Below are positions 1 to 12,602 of a stretch of 64,000 nt of DNA, one piece after another. The notes beneath the pieces are model-generated. The model made no database searches and had not been told where the DNA came from. It saw only the letters and a program-made list of their open reading frames with translations. The DNA comes from Shinisaurus crocodilurus. Its lineage: Eukaryota > Chordata > Lepidosauria > Squamata > Shinisauridae. The stretch is taken from assembly GCA_021292165.1 (NCBI GenBank), contig CM037876.1:283562521-283626520 (forward strand), written 5' to 3'. The position numbers and the translations under genes are program-made. Numbering within the stretch: the stretch's first letter is position 1; each line of letters starts with the position of its first letter.

Positions 1-40
1 CTCTGGTAACAGCCATACAGTCAGTCAAAAATAATAATAA

Positions 41-218
41 TTCCAGCAGGCTGAGAGGAGGGAGATGAGAGGGAGCGCAGGGCCATTCCACCAGCCCTGC
101 TGAAAGGCCTCCCTCCTGAAGGCTCCTCCTCTCTCTGCTGTCACCACCACCAGCCATTCCAGCAGGCTGTGCAGATGGAGAAGAGAGGGAGTGCAGGGCC
201 ATTCCACCAGCCCTGCCA
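41..218. repeat. Diverged tandem duplication of a ~58-bp block
   Basis: A block beginning TTCCAGCAGGCTG and ending CCATTCCACCAGCCCTGC occurs at about 41-99 and again at about 157-218. The two copies differ by scattered substitutions and small indels. The DNA between them is GA/CT-rich. No function is apparent. Confidence 0.7.
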
Positions 219-240
219 GGAGTATTCATTAATATTCCCC

Positions 241-391
241 CTTCTTCCCTCCCCATTCCTTTTTCCTTGTGTGTCGTGTCTTTTTAGATTGTAAGCCTGT
301 GGGCAGGGACTGTCTTGTTAATTGCTGTAAACCGCCCAGAGAGCTTCGGCTATTGGGCGGTATAAAAGTGAAATAAATAAATAAATAAATA
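241..391 (+). mobile_element. L2-type LINE 3' end fragment
   Basis: The stretch contains the phrase GATTGTAAGCCTGTGGGCAG, characteristic of L2 3' ends, then GGGCGGTATAAAAGTG and an (AAAT)n tail. Related copies lie at 32985-33140 (plus) and 21430-21590 (minus). It is non-coding and 5'-truncated. Confidence 0.7.
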
Positions 392-445
392 ATGCACATA
401 TGTATGGTTGCTATTAGTAGTAGTAGCAGCAGTAGTAGTATTTCA

Positions 446-612
446 TAGATTTCGTAGATCATAGAGTTGGAAGGGGCCTACAAGGCTATCAAGTCCAACC
501 CCCTGCTCAATGCAGGAAACTAGAGGAGGGGTCTCCCATCCAAGTAATAACCAGGCCTGACCCTGCTTAGCTTTCCACGCTCAGACAAGCTGAGCCAGCG
601 TAAGCCACAGGC
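446..612 (-). mobile_element. 5S rRNA-derived SINE with CR1-like tail
   Basis: On the minus strand the head reads AAGCTAAGCAGGGTC, then GCCTGGTTATTACTTGGATG and GGAGACC. These match the 5S rRNA internal promoter (A-box and C-box regions). The tail reads GGGGGTTGGACTTGATAGCC and ends in a TTCCAACTCTATGA-type terminus as in CR1 LINEs. 5S-derived SINEs of this type are known from squamates. Other copies are at 21084-21256, 30015-30182 and 63065-63225. Confidence 0.8.
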
Positions 613-1695
613 CATTACAAACTACCTAAGGTTGTGCTAGGTGCAGCAGTGATTTGATCCTAAGTTTCCTGTAATAAATGCTTTCTTCCCAGGATGGTTA
701 TTCTGAAATGTGGCGGATTTGATATCTAATTAGTATCTCACACCTTTTGTGTCGTCGTCCCCCCTTGAGTAGGGCAAAACAAAACAAACCCTCTTATTTT
801 TTCACCAGTCCTGGTTTACTTTTTTCAAAGTGAACAGGAGGGCACTATGGCAACTAGCATAACCACACACTTGCCTCACAGAGCAGGTAACCACAACAGC
901 AGCAAGAGAGAAAAAACACACGACAGAGCCAACACTTTCAGTCACCTGGAAGCAAAAGTTTACATGAGACTCGATAGCGGTGTGGATAAAGCCATCTCCC
1001 AGACTCTGAGCTAGAGGAGAATATTCATCAGCAAACTGCTTTCAGAAACATACACCTCTATTCATGCGAGCAAAGAGGAAAACCTGGATTGTTCCCTTGC
1101 ATTTTAAAAATTTCAGCTGCTGCCATGAGTTCAGGAGTGCTGAGATTTTTGGTAACCACCACAGAAGTACTGCAAACGTAGACCGATGAATTACAACGAA
1201 CATGTGGGTTCCACCAAAAATGGTAAGAAATATTATGGATCTATCCATAGATTTAAGCACTGATAGCTTAGGGATCTAACATGCTTTTCACAAGTGCTCT
1301 AGTCCTTTATGGCAGAGGTGGGCAGAAGCCAGACTGCAGTCTAGCAGTTGACCACTGGCCAATTTCCACAAGGCTACCTAGTGCCAGCAAGTTGCTGGGA
1401 TTCTCGCAAAGAATACTGGACTATATTCAACTTGATCTAAACCAGGCAAGTTACCTATAATGTTGTTAAGCAAGACTGAATACTTGGGGTCATTTATCAC
1501 AGATTAGTTATGACTTAACTGTTAAGCAACCTCAAGTATGCACTCCTGCTTTGTAAATTTAACACATGTTGGTCAACCAGAGGAATTATAGAAAACCAAG
1601 TAACTATACAAGACTGAAAGCAGCCCACCCCTGATTTATAAACCTTGCCTGACCGATTAAAAAAAAAAATAATTGCCCACATCAAGTTTTCTTAC
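613..1695. other. FOXN3 intronic sequence, no gene seen
   Basis: This is mostly unique-looking intron, downstream of the 1696-1832 exon in transcription order. Open frames here are short and lack recognisable domains. A weak hAT-like start (GGCAGAGGTGGGCAGAAG) appears near 1312. Confidence 0.5.
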
Positions 1696-1832
1696 CTTTG
1701 ATATGCCTGAGGTGATGCTGGAGGTGTGCTGAACACATGTGAATATGGGTGATAGGGCGTCTTTTTCAAAGCCTGGATAAGGTTTTGTCTATATTCTGGG
1801 TCTATACACCATAAAGACCCCTTCCCAATACT
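1696..1832 (-). CDS. FOXN3: FOXN3 second coding exon (end of forkhead domain)
   Basis: This 137-nt internal exon encodes 45 codons plus two bases. It begins [17 protein letters not shown] and continues with the KKTPYHPY region and a Pro/Ser-rich stretch ending PQAYQ. It supplies wing 2 and the C-terminal edge of the forkhead DNA-binding domain of FOXN3, a nuclear transcriptional repressor of the forkhead N group. On the minus strand the acceptor is a pyrimidine-rich run ending TTTGCAG (AG at 1834-1833), and the donor is AAAG followed by GTAAG (1695-1691). It enters in phase 0 and leaves after two bases of a codon. Joined to the exon at 39689-40245 it reads DRSQ then SIGKG without a break, matching my recollection of vertebrate FOXN3. 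Only small conservative differences from the human sequence are apparent. Family assignment is from knowledge; the splice sites are seen directly. Confidence 0.95.
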
Positions 1833-4800
1833 CTGCAAAGGAGAATATATAAAAAAGAAAAGAAAAAGAAGAAGAATATTTTTAAATGGCATAAACATAT
1901 TTCCCACATCTGTCAGAATATTCTTTCCTGGAGAATAGGAGATCTCATTTCTTTACCAAACATTTTAATTTTGGTGCTGCTGTATTTCAGCTGTAATGTT
2001 TAGAAGCAATCAGGGCAGTCTGATATTGTATGAAAACTGAAAATAGCTGTTACTATGCTTGGTTCAGTAGTTTTCTGAAAACTCTCTCTCTATGACATAA
2101 ATATACACACTTACCAAACTGAAATATCGTAATTATTCTGCACAGCCAAGTTGGAAGATGAATAAGCCTCTCAGAGACAGACTAAAACCGTTACTGGTCT
2201 TCTTGCTGTTGTAAAAGAAAATTGGGGGAGGGTGGTTTTAAACTCCCTAGCAACTAACTTTAAAAATAAAGTGGTCCTAATCCTTCAGCCAGAAGGCATG
2301 ACTGCCACTCTGCCACAAAAACTTAACCCATCAACTTTATCCCTGCCTGATTAACCCCCACCCCCCAAAAGTAATAATTAAAACTGATCTGGAGGAGTGG
2401 GGGGATATTTAGGCCTAAATTTCTGTTTGGGAGATCTGGCGTTTTAATCTGTAGAGAGAGGATCATCATCAATTCAGCTTGTCTGCAATATTTAAGCCTT
2501 TGCCAAAATTTACTGTTTATTTTCAAGTTCAGAGGGTTTTCGTTCCGCTCACTTGCACTGGTAGTACAAGCGTCCACAACGATGATGGTTCAGGATCAGG
2601 TCACTGTATGACTAACTTGGGGCCCAATTCACAATGTTGCTGCACAACACTGTAGAGGGCTTATGCTGATGTCCCTGATCTCAGGTGTGACAAAGAGGTG
2701 CCTGGAAGTTGGGAGAACACCTGATCCAGTTGCCACAACTGGTGAAAGAAGGTGCAACAATCTCTGACAAGGAGCATCGAGCCCTTTCCGCTTTCTGGGA
2801 GCTGTTGTAACTGCTCTAGTCAGTCACAGGAGGGCTGGCAGGTTGTACCAAGAGCTGAACAACGCAGTCTCCTGACTCCAGGTGTACGTAGGGGTTTCCC
2901 TAGCACCATTGTGCATGATGGCATGAGGATGGGTGAGTATTGCACCAGTGCAGCAGGAATAATTTGTGGATTGCACTCTGTGCACTCAAGAGATTTTTAT
3001 GTACTTTTTCACATGAATATTAGTTCACTTCACCACCTCCTCCAATATGGCTAGCTACTTCTAAAAAGAAAATCAGCAAGTGTGCTGGGTCCAATTTAAA
3101 ATGGATCAAGAGAATCCTCAAGAATCATCATAATAATCATCATCATCATCATCATATAAAGGGAACCAAGCACATAAAGCACACCTACTCACCAAATCAA
3201 GACAATGGGCAGTATCCAACTCTGTCATTCCGCTAGCGCAAATGATTTTACACTAGAGAAAACTTGGTTCCGAACTACGTGCAAAAGGAGAATCCAATTA
3301 AAGTTACGTTTGCACAAGTGCCATTGTGCAAGCAGTTATGTAAGCGGTTGCCCAACTGCTTGCACAACCTGGTTGCAAAAGTGTAATACACAAACGCCTG
3401 TGAAAGGGAACAATTCAGCAGAGCTCCACTAGTGCTATTTGAGTTGTGGAATGATGCCATTGGATGCTGCCCTAAGTCTGCAAGACACAATTACTTAGTC
3501 ATGCATAATGGCCAAACAATTGTTTGGCAGTGAGGAATGGGCTTTCTCGTCCTCTTGCATATGCCAATTCCCTTCTGGATTTGAGCAAGCTGTGCCTCTG
3601 AACCAGAACTGGAAACCACAGTTTGGAGGCAAACTACTGGGAAACCCATTTCAAACCATTGTTTCTAATCCTGGTTTGGAGGCAAACCATGGTTTGCAGG
3701 CAAATCATGGTTTGCTCAAATCCCAATAGAACTGAAGTGTACAAAAAAAGGGAGGGGAGGAAGGAGGTTGGTCATGACATCTGATCTGGGCCAACATGTT
3801 CCAGCACCCAGCTCACACAAATGCTTTTTACACCAGCTCACACATGACTAGATCATGTTATATGAGCCTTTTCCAAAGGAATGAGAACAAAACAGCACAC
3901 TACGCTAGAGAGCCTGAATTTTAACTGTTCCAGCTGCAGTGATTTCATTCCTTGTAGTCAATGCACACGCACCTCCATGCTGAAAGATACATTCAAAATG
4001 GATGAACAAATTTTTTTGAACAACAGGAACTTATAATGCAACAATAAGAATGGGAGCCTTTAACCCCACACACTGCACTACTGGGAACATGTCACCACTG
4101 TTAGAAAATTTCAACTTTTCAGGGGCTGCCAACTCAAATCAAGGTTTGCATAGCCATAAGGAATGTTTCCCTGGTCATTCCAATATTCAGTTAAAAACCA
4201 TAGACGACTCTGTTCCACATACGTTGATTCAGTCATCTGAGCGCTCGATTATGGGAACATGGTTCAGGCCATCAGTATTCAACCCACTTTCAGAGGGAAA
4301 GACAGGATACAAATGTGTAAAAAACCAAATAAACAAAATAGGGCTGTCTGGCTTGAAATCATACTTAAAATCACTTTACTAAAAAAGGGACACTAGAATC
4401 CATCTGGCCATGCACGCAGTGTTGGCACTGAGTAAGTCTAACTCATACACTTTGAGAAGAATTATTAAATTCTACTATAGGCATTACATTAAATGCTACT
4501 ACTATAGCCACTTTCAGTGACATCATATGGGGACTACTACTGGGGTGGGCGGAAATCCAGCAAGCATCAGAATAAAGGGGAGGATAAATGTGATTTGGTG
4601 AGGAGGGGCACAGAGTAAGGAAATGTGTGAACTACAAGAGCTGGGCTCTCGCGCACCTCCACCAACCTATGGCCTGTGCAGTAACACCACAGAAATATGC
4701 AGGCAGCTGCTTCATTGAGGAGAAGATTTGACAGTGGGCTTCCAAGTCGACTACTACATTTATTTGAAAAAATGTGTAAGTGCTCTTCAGCACGAGACAC

Positions 4801-5040
4801 TCAAGGCATAAGTACTCATAAAAACAAATACTAAAAAATACAAATTGCAAGACCAGCAGGCCATAACTAGATGATAAACCCCAACAGAAGGTCAGCATCC
4901 TGGAAATGCCCAGGCCAAAAAAACATACCTTTGCCTGGCACCAAGACAATATCAGTATTGGTACTGAGTGAGTTCCTCTAGCAAGATAATTCCAAATACT
5001 GTATGAAATACCACAACCAATACAGCCCTTTATCACTTTC
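1833..5040. other. FOXN3 intron, mostly without recognised repeats
   Basis: This is intronic DNA between the two coding exons. A short (ATC)n run lies at about 3130-3156. At about 3600-3720 there is a cluster of AAACCATGGTTTG-like words similar to those flanking the palindrome at 24.7-25.2 kb. No credible coding frame was seen. Confidence 0.5.
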
Positions 5041-6175
5041 CTGACTTCTAATAATGGGGAGACTTAGAGGAGGGGGCCTCAGATGATGACCATAAGGTTT
5101 GGGCAAAACCACGTAAGAGGTGGTGGTCCTTCAGATAGCCTGGTCCCAAGCCATTTAGGATTATATAGGTAACCACCAGCACTCTGAACTGCCCCTGGAA
5201 ACAGACAAACAGTGCATCTGTTTAAGTACGCCTGAGGTACATTCCCCAAAGCCAGCCCTAGTTAGTAATCTAGCAGCTATACTAGCAGCTATATTTTGTA
5301 TTAACCTAAGTTCTGAGGAGTATTCAAGGCAGTGCCATGTACAGTGCATTGCAATACTCCTATCTAGAGATGTTATCTCTGTGCTCAAGGGGTTGCAGCT
5401 GATAGACCTGTCTTAGCTAGCAAAAGGCACTGTGTGTCATGAATGCCACTTAAGTCTCCATGACAAAGCTGGATCTATCAGCACTTCCAAGCTACAAGGG
5501 AGTGCAGCTCTGTCTACAACAGTTGGAACAGCACTTCTCCCATCAGAGAAACTAAATTACATCAGAACCTCCACTTTACCTGGATTAATCTTTAGTTATT
5601 GACAACTCCCCAGTTCATTACTGAGCAAGTCTATTAATGAGCCCAGGCATGGGTCCAGCATTTCCACTATCTCACCTGAATCTGATGAACAGAAGAAATA
5701 GAGCTGGCACCTCACACCAAATCTCTGAATAACCTCACTCAGTGATTTCACATAGACGTTGAAGAGCATATGGGACAAGATGGGACCCTGTGAGACCTGA
5801 TAGCGCAAGTGCCATGGGGCCAAGTAATAGTCCCGCAGCACCACTTTCTGGAATCAACCATTCTGGTAGGAGCACAACTACCAAAGTAAATTACCACCAA
5901 TTCCCAAGTCAGACAGCCTATCCAGAGGATACAATGGCTGATGGAATAAGCTAAAAGGTCACACTCCTTATGCCCTTCTTCTGGCACAGGTCATCCAAGG
6001 CAGTTTCCATGCTGAAACCAATCCAGATGATCAACCACCACCCACTCAAGCACTTTGCCCCAAGGAGGGGAGATTAGGGAGTGGCTGTTAAAATCCTCAA
6101 GGTCCAAGAAAGATTTCTTCAGGAGCGCAATAGGTGCTGTACAGATTATGATACTCTCCCTGGCCAGAAGGCAGA
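5041..6175 (-). pseudogene. Decayed L2/CR1-group LINE ORF2 remnant
   Basis: Minus-strand translations in several frames give degraded reverse transcriptase pieces: SQGPILSHMLFNVYVKSL at about 5735-5790, a FGVRCQLY segment with the YADD box lost, and LRLIQNIAA at about 5270-5310. Their order and nucleotide sequence parallel the better-preserved LINE at 58.6-61.7 kb. For example, the CACCCACTC...CACTTTGCCC phrase near 6040 corresponds to one near 60050. Frameshifts and stops are frequent, so this is an old dead copy. Confidence 0.7.
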
Positions 6176-6530
6176 ATTATTTATTTTATTTACAGCATTT
6201 GTATACTGCTCCATATCTAGACAGATTCCAGAGTGGTGAACAATAAAAAGATAAAACAGATAAAAGAATAAAAACAATGCATTAAAAACAGGATAGCATT
6301 AAAATCGTGGCTGGTCAGCAAGGAAGGCTTCCCGAAACAAAGATCTCTTCAGCAGGCACCGAAAGCAACACAGTGTCGGAGCTTGCCTGACCTCCAAGGG
6401 CAGGGAGTTCCATAGAAGTGGAGCCGCCACACTGAAGGCCCTTCTCCTGGTGGACTCCAATCGAGTCATAGGTCCATGTGGAACCACCAGAAGAATGTCC
6501 TCTGATGACCTCAGTGCCTTGTCAGGTTGG
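6176..6530 (-). mobile_element. L2/CR1-group LINE 3' end fragment
   Basis: The minus-strand frame at 6299-6487 encodes RRRAFSVAAPLLWNSLPLEV, the conserved C-terminal tail of this LINE group (FSVAAPVLWNSLP in the copy at 58.8 kb). It is followed by an A/T-rich 3' end at about 6180-6290. Lying beyond the 5' side of the remnant at 5041-6175, it is probably a separate insertion. Confidence 0.75.
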
Positions 6531-7639
6531 GAAGGGATTAGGTATAAGAGGTATTAAAGTACGAATATATAGGTATAAAGAATTAGGTATAAGAGGAGGA
6601 AAAGGTAGGACTCCATCAGAACAAGGCCAGAGGTAGGAGGTTTACATTAAAATGGGGGATAATCAAAATGTCAGCCATTAGTCACTTTAAAAGAAAATCT
6701 GTCAGATCATGAGGTTTTAATTTCAAATGAGCAATAAGACTTCTAATGCAGATGAGATCTGATATTTTCAAAGAAGGTGCTCAAGTAAACCCAATAAGGA
6801 GCCTCATAAAAATAGTATGAAAGACCCTTGTTTGAACGGAAGTTGACTAAAGTAGAAAATATTTTACAGCCTTTTAGGTCCCTGCACCAAGTAGCCAGCA
6901 TAGGGAGGGGAGGGAATTCTCATCACTTTCAATAGAGTTAGGAGGAGTTCCCTATTAGGAGACATGTGCAGTGGTCACAAAAGGCAGATCGCATATCAGA
7001 AGTTCCTCTAAAAAAGAAGTTTTCTTGACATCACAGTCGCTTTCAGTTAAGTTGTCAGAGGACTAAGAACAAAGTTCCAGGCTGAAGGATCCTTATCCCA
7101 GTAATAGAATGATTACATCTGAATTGTGAAATACTTAAGGGTGTGTTTTTTTTAATTGATACTGAAACGGTGTGAAGAACTTCTTGTCTGGCTCTTCAAG
7201 AAGAAGAAAAAACCCTTCATTTTTCCAAAATCAATAGAATTTAGACCAATCGCTTAGTGATTAATTTCCATCTTCCAACGTTTGGCATGCTACTCCACCA
7301 ACTCTCCAAAGCCAGAAGTCAATAGTCTCTAATCAAAAGCCAGGAGGGGGAAGAAAGCTCTGTGATTACATTTGTCTCCAAGGCAACAAGAAGCAACTAT
7401 GGAGTGGATTAACAACTCCCTGATCATCTCAAACTCCTTGAGCACACCTCCTTTCAAGACTTGCTGTGGTCACTTATCCATACACTTTATTTGATCGACA
7501 AAGAAAATATGCACTAGTAGATTGTTATTACTGCACTACACTCACAAATAGCCCACAGAAACGTTTACTAGCCCATGCAGCCATGTTTAATTACTTGCCT
7601 GGACCTGGAGTCATTCCTTACTCATCTCAGGCAAGTGAC
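6531..7639. other. FOXN3 intronic sequence, nothing recognised
   Basis: This is unique-looking intronic DNA with AAG/GAA-rich patches. No domain-bearing frame or recognised repeat was seen. Confidence 0.45.
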
Positions 7640-7853
7640 TATTTACCAGCTTGTACGTGGGATGGCAGTAGCCCTTTACTGGAGCAGACCATTGGTCTGT
7701 TTAAGTCAGTATGGTCTACTCAGACTGACAACAGGTTCCCAAGGTTTCAGGCAGACAGGGACCTTTCCCAGTTCTGTTGTAAGGTATTCCCAGGATTGAA
7801 CCTGGGCCTTCTACATCCAAAGCATGTGCTCTACCACTGAGCTACAGGTTCCT
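7640..7853 (-). mobile_element. tRNA-headed SINE (family II)
   Basis: On the minus strand the head reads TGTAGCTCAGTGGTAGAGCA (A box), then GGTTCAATCC (B box), as in a tRNA-derived pol III promoter. The body includes an ACCAATGGTCTG-type phrase. Related copies are at 14689-14890, 21051-21340 (split), 38352-38560 and 49585-49748. Confidence 0.75.
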
Positions 7854-7965
7854 CTGTACTGCTCCTTTGACTGGTCCCAAAAATTGTCTCTGATTTGTTC
7901 ATGCTAATAAAACCACCTAAGTCCAATTGAAACCTGAAAGGCAATGCAGTATGATGGTTAGTGTA

Positions 7966-8094
7966 CAGACTTCCCCAACCTGGTGTCCTCCAGATGAGTT
8001 GGACTACAACTCCCATCCACCCCAGCCAACACATCTGGAGCTGATGGGAGTTGTAGTCCAAAACATCTGGAGAGCGCCAGGTTGGGGAAGGATG
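7966..8094. mobile_element. hAT-type foldback MITE
   Basis: Inverted arms begin CAGACTTCCCCAACCTGGTG on the left and end CCAGGTTGGGGAAGGATG on the right. The inner arms are GGACTACAACTCCCATC and its complement. The family recurs across the window. The flanking duplication is not clear here. Confidence 0.75.
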
Positions 8095-8224
8095 ATGTAG
8101 GACAAGGTCTAGGGAGATCCAGATTCAAATTCCCACAGTCAGGAAGCTCTCCATGGACCACTCACTATTTCTCACCCGACCCTACAGGTTTATTGTGAAG
8201 TTAATTTATTTGGCAGCAGGGTAT

Positions 8225-8300
8225 CTTATTTTATTATTATTATTATCATCATCATCATCATCACCACCACCACCACCACCACCACCACCACTACTATTAT
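8225..8300. repeat. Compound trinucleotide microsatellite
   Basis: ATT, ATC and ACC triplet runs follow one another immediately 3' of the adjacent minus-strand SINE end. Confidence 0.9.
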
Positions 8301-8302
8301 TT

Positions 8303-8519
8303 ATATTCCGCCTTTTTTCCTTCAAGGAACCCAAGGCGGTTTACATAATCCTCCTCCTCCTCCTCTCCATTTTATCCTCACAACAACCCTGTGTGGTAGG
8401 TTAGGCTGAGACAGTGACTGACCCATAGCCACCAACAGTGAACTTCATGGCCAAGTGGGGACTAGAACGCAGATCTCCTGAATCCCAGTCCAACACTCTA
8501 ACCACTATGCCGCACTGAT
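8303..8519 (-). mobile_element. tRNA-headed SINE (family I)
   Basis: The minus-strand head reads GTGGTTAGAGTGTTGGACTG. The body includes GCCTAACCTAC and CCTCACA-type words, AACAACCC...GAGGATAAAATGGAGAGG, and a GGGTTCCTTG...GGCGGAATATAAAT 3' end. Copies of the same family are at 19913-20134, 22681-22912, 30510-30705, 58045-58282 and 63248-63493. It is a squamate-type tRNA SINE; pol III transcription is inferred. Confidence 0.8.
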
Positions 8520-11500
8520 TCTTGTACACCTCCCCAGAGGAAAAGTGGGATATAAATGTTGTAAGTAAATCTGTTGTGGCCAAGTTGCACAATTTGTTCA
8601 GAGATATCAACATTTTAAGAACAATGTTAAATATCTTTATGTACATTTTTTGTTATTCTCCCCAAAGCAGAAGTGATAGAAACTTAAAAGTTCAAAGTAG
8701 AATAAATGACATGCTTAATACGTACCACAGGTTACATAATGTTATTTTCTTACATACAAAACGGAGGAAGTTAAATTTGTTTGCTCACTGAGGCTGACAT
8801 TTTGTGCACATTAAACACATACGTAAGAGACTTGATACTGTACATATAGGGCTGCAGACAGGGTTCCTGAATTATGAACTTGCATGAAGACACCAAGTCA
8901 CAAACATCAGTATAATGTGGGTTTATCCAAATACGTATGTTTTGGGGAAGGAAAAATTCCATGGAAGTTCTTGCCCTTATTCTAACTATTGAGCCCTTAG
9001 CAACAGAACCGGAGAGGTCTGTGGGCAAATACCAGCTCTGACAGGGCCTATCAACCATTGGAAACAAGAAGAGGGAAAGGGGGCAAGATTCAGTCCTCTC
9101 CCTCAAACAAGGCATTGGCACTGTATGAGCTTCTGTGATCCACCAAGGGTTTCTAAGTAGAGCCCTCGGTACAAGGCAGGGTGCTTTTTCTTTAACCCAG
9201 CACGGAATTATTTTGTACACATACAGTGCATCCAGCAAGGTGAGCCAAGCATGGAAACATGGGCTGAATACCCCAACAAGAAAATTAACTCTCTGAATTT
9301 TCAAGAAAACATGCAGTATTAATAGGGAGCCTAGAGCAAGGTTGTGTGCATACCGTGACTTCAGGGAGTGCACAATATGGCATTAGTAAATGTGTTCACC
9401 ATCAAAGTGAACATGTACTTAGGACACGTGTTAGAATCTACTTCCTAACAATGGGTTCCAGAGAGAGTTTTGAATGTCCCTTGCAAAAATTTCTGATGCC
9501 ATCTTCTGCGGTGACCAGTGACCTACCCAAATGTATGCAAACTGATCAGCCCCAATAAATATGATGTCACATATCATTTCCTTTGGCTCTTTTCACAGGG
9601 TTGCCAAGTGCTCCTGTTAGTTTACTTCTCTACACTTAATCCCTTTGCTTCTTGAAATTTAGAGCTGGCAAATTTAACGGCTTGGCACCTTACCTAAATT
9701 TCTCTCGCCAGTTTGCATATGCTTGGAGAAATAATATTTCAAATGTGAAATACCCAGATGGTGCTTTTAAAAAGAGGGGGGGGGACTGTTTTGCTAAAAT
9801 AATGTATCTCTCTCTTCCACCGTGGCTTACCGTATTTAAGCTGCGATGATTGTGCGAATTGGGCCAATATAAAAACTTCAAAATTTTAAAACAGAATGAA
9901 ACCAGAATAAAAAAAACAGAGTAAAAGCCATCAGCAGGGTAAAGATGGAAACACACAATAACGATTTAAAACAAAGACTTAGGGGACTAAAAAGGACATT
10001 GTTTAACCCCAAACAGTGCGAAGTGTGAACATTTCTTTCATCCAGATTTAAAGAGAGAGTGTGAAGGGGGTGGGGGAGAGACACTGTGTAACTGTACTGT
10101 GCAAACCTAAGTGTACCTGAAAGGCTACAGGTATGAAACAAACTCTACACAAATCTGTACAGGGTTCAGTGCTGCTTATACATATAAACCAGCACCTAAG
10201 GCATAAAAATAAATTTTAAAAGCCAGAATGCTTTATCAGAAGATCAGCTACCTTAATTCATTGCATGCTTCGTTCCCCATCTCCAGTGTTCCACGTCATA
10301 ACACTCTACAAGGAGCATTTTTTGTTTAGACGAACTTCTGGTTATCTGCATATTGTAAATATTGTCTCATAAGCCATTCAGATAAGTGAAGGCATACTGT
10401 GCTTTCCAACTGACATTTTGGAAACTAAGCATCCAAAATTTTTGTGTTGGGTGCCGGCAGAAACGAAATACACATTTAATCATCAAAATAGAGCAGCCAG
10501 ATGGATTATTCAGAGATGCTAACCACTTTGGTCTCCCATTGACTTCAGGCATTCAGCTGTGAAAATTTTGGCCACGCATCTGGTGATGGGAGCACATTAA
10601 AGGGTTGCCATGAGAACATAAATCCACCAGCAGAACTTGTTCACCCTTCCGAGATTTTAAAAGAGTGGCGGTTTGTGTCTCCTTATTGTTCCACTTGTAT
10701 TGACTCAATCACAGCTGCCATAAAATAACCTTACTGGCACACAAATCCAAAAAGAGAGAGATTGGTGTCGAGAGCCATTAATAAGCCAAAAGTCAGCACT
10801 GGATTATGCCTATATGCATTATTTCAGCATTCGCTTTCCCATCTAGTGTAGCTCAATTGAATTATGGATGGACTTTCCCATTGAAGCTGAAGTTTTTAAA
10901 ATTTGTGAAGGCTTTTCCAATAATAAATTTAATGATAAATGCAACAGTAGGACTGTTTCGCTGCTACCTTTATAAAAATGTCCATTCCGTATCAAATTAG
11001 ACTTTCTGGGCAATGCAGCTCAGAAGGAAATTGCGGCTCTTGAATGCTTAAAGAAACGTTGCCTTGAGCTTTTCAGCGCACCTGAGGCATGCAATAATCT
11101 CTCAGAAATGCACTTTGGGGAAGGAACGCTGGCTTAAATAATGCATCTGCTTTTCACTAAAGGAAAGGATGCGGGGGGGGAAATTAATGGGTTTAACAAC
11201 AGCATGGATTTAGGCTTCATCCACTAGCATGTGCTACAACTTGTGGAAACTGGCACTCCTGGAAATAAGCAATTCCGTAGAACAGGAATTCAACAAATCA
11301 AGCCTACTGTGGCCATTTATGTCTTGTTGAATCAGCAATACAGTAGCCCCGGGGTTGCCAAGGGCAGAGAGGCTTTGCCACATCCAAAAGGGAACTTGAG
11401 GAGTGATTATCACTCCTCTAAAATGCTAGCTCTGTCTTACTGATTCTCAGAGAAACAGGGAAAGAGAGCAAAACATGCTTTCCTTCCAGCCATCTCTTCC

Positions 11501-12407
11501 ACACTTGAGCTCCATCAGTGAAAAAACTTTCCCTCCAGGAACTTCTTTGAAAGTTTGAGGGCAGGGGTTGGGGAGCCAGCACACCTCAAAATAAAAGATG
11601 CAACTATTTGATACTGGACATCAGTATATGCTGGATAGTTATGAATTCCCAATCACCACAAAAATCGTAGAACACAAAACCAGACTTTCAACCTCTTGTA
11701 AACCAATATCCAGATGCTGTGTGAGCACTAGAGAGTTGCACTGATGTTTTCCTTAATTTCATATTTCGAGTTGTAAAAATTCAAAATACCAATTTCTGGC
11801 AACATAAATGTTTAACTGGGAAACCTACAATAGCAGCATGAGAAGAGATCCCAAAGTCTGGCACTGCAATCTGAAGTCTACGAACAACTTATTCCAAACT
11901 AGTCCCAGAGTTTGGATGGCTCTGCTGCTTGAAGGGTGCAGTCTACTTTCCCTCAAGCTGCAATCTTCAGGAGGATTTTTAATTGGAAGTAAGGCACACC
12001 AAAATAAATTGTGTTTAGACTGCATATCTTACAAATGCTGACTCCACCACAGCTGCTAAAGCATTTTATCCTTTATAAATGGGGGTCCATTTGAATTCAA
12101 CCAAGTACATCTCTAATGCTGAACAAATACAACTGCAGAGGAATTCGTAAAAGAAAAACAAATGTAATGCCAACCATTACTGCTACACCACTTCAAATCC
12201 ACTATAATCTCACATAAAAATATGAACAACCACTCATGTGGCCAGTAGATTTTCTACACTTCTTTCAAGCATTCTTAAGAGAGGAATGAGATTGTCTGCA
12301 TGCTCCATCATATAATTATAATAGAAATATTTTAGAAAAGGTTATATAACTATCAGGAAATGTTTATGAAAACTCAAGGTGCTTTTTATGAGTAGACGTG
12401 ATGCTCA
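8520..12407. other. FOXN3 intron, largely repeat-poor
   Basis: This is a long stretch of unique-looking AT-rich intron. A 200-codon minus-strand open frame (8771-9373) has no recognisable domain and is treated as chance. A pure G run lies at about 9776-9784. The segment at about 10300-11130 is the best place in the left half to look for conserved non-coding elements, because no repeat was recognised there. Confidence 0.5.
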
Positions 12408-12602
12408 TGCTTCTAAGTGGAAATACTATTTGAAAGTGCTGCTGAGTGATTCAGTCCTGCTTACTTCTGAGTAGAAATACTATTTGAAAGTACTGCTGAG
12501 TGATTCAGTTCTGCTTACTTCTGAGTAGACATGCAGAAACTTGTCCTGCTTATTTCTGAGTAGATATGCTGCTCCTGCTTACTTCTCAGTAGACATGCTT
12601 CC
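12408..12602. repeat. Tandem repeat with ~54-bp period
   Basis: AAATACTATTTGAAAGT starts at 12421 and again at 12475, each followed by a GCTGAGTGATTCAGT-type phrase and CTTACTTCTGAGTAGA. Two further short units carry only CTTAYTTCTSAGTAGA and ATGC. The shared phrase is one half of the short CAATCCTATGCA MITE (see 50822-50916), so the array probably grew from such an element. Confidence 0.75.

Noticed and set aside
7790..7853. Possible tRNA gene on the minus strand
   Set aside because: A and B boxes are present, but the anticodon arm and acceptor stem do not form a tRNA and the sequence continues into a SINE body found elsewhere.
8225..8300. CRISPR-like or structured repeat array
   Set aside because: Simple trinucleotide microsatellite with no spacers.
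8771..9373. 200-codon minus-strand open frame
   Set aside because: No recognisable domain, no splice or promoter context, composition typical of intron; probably chance.
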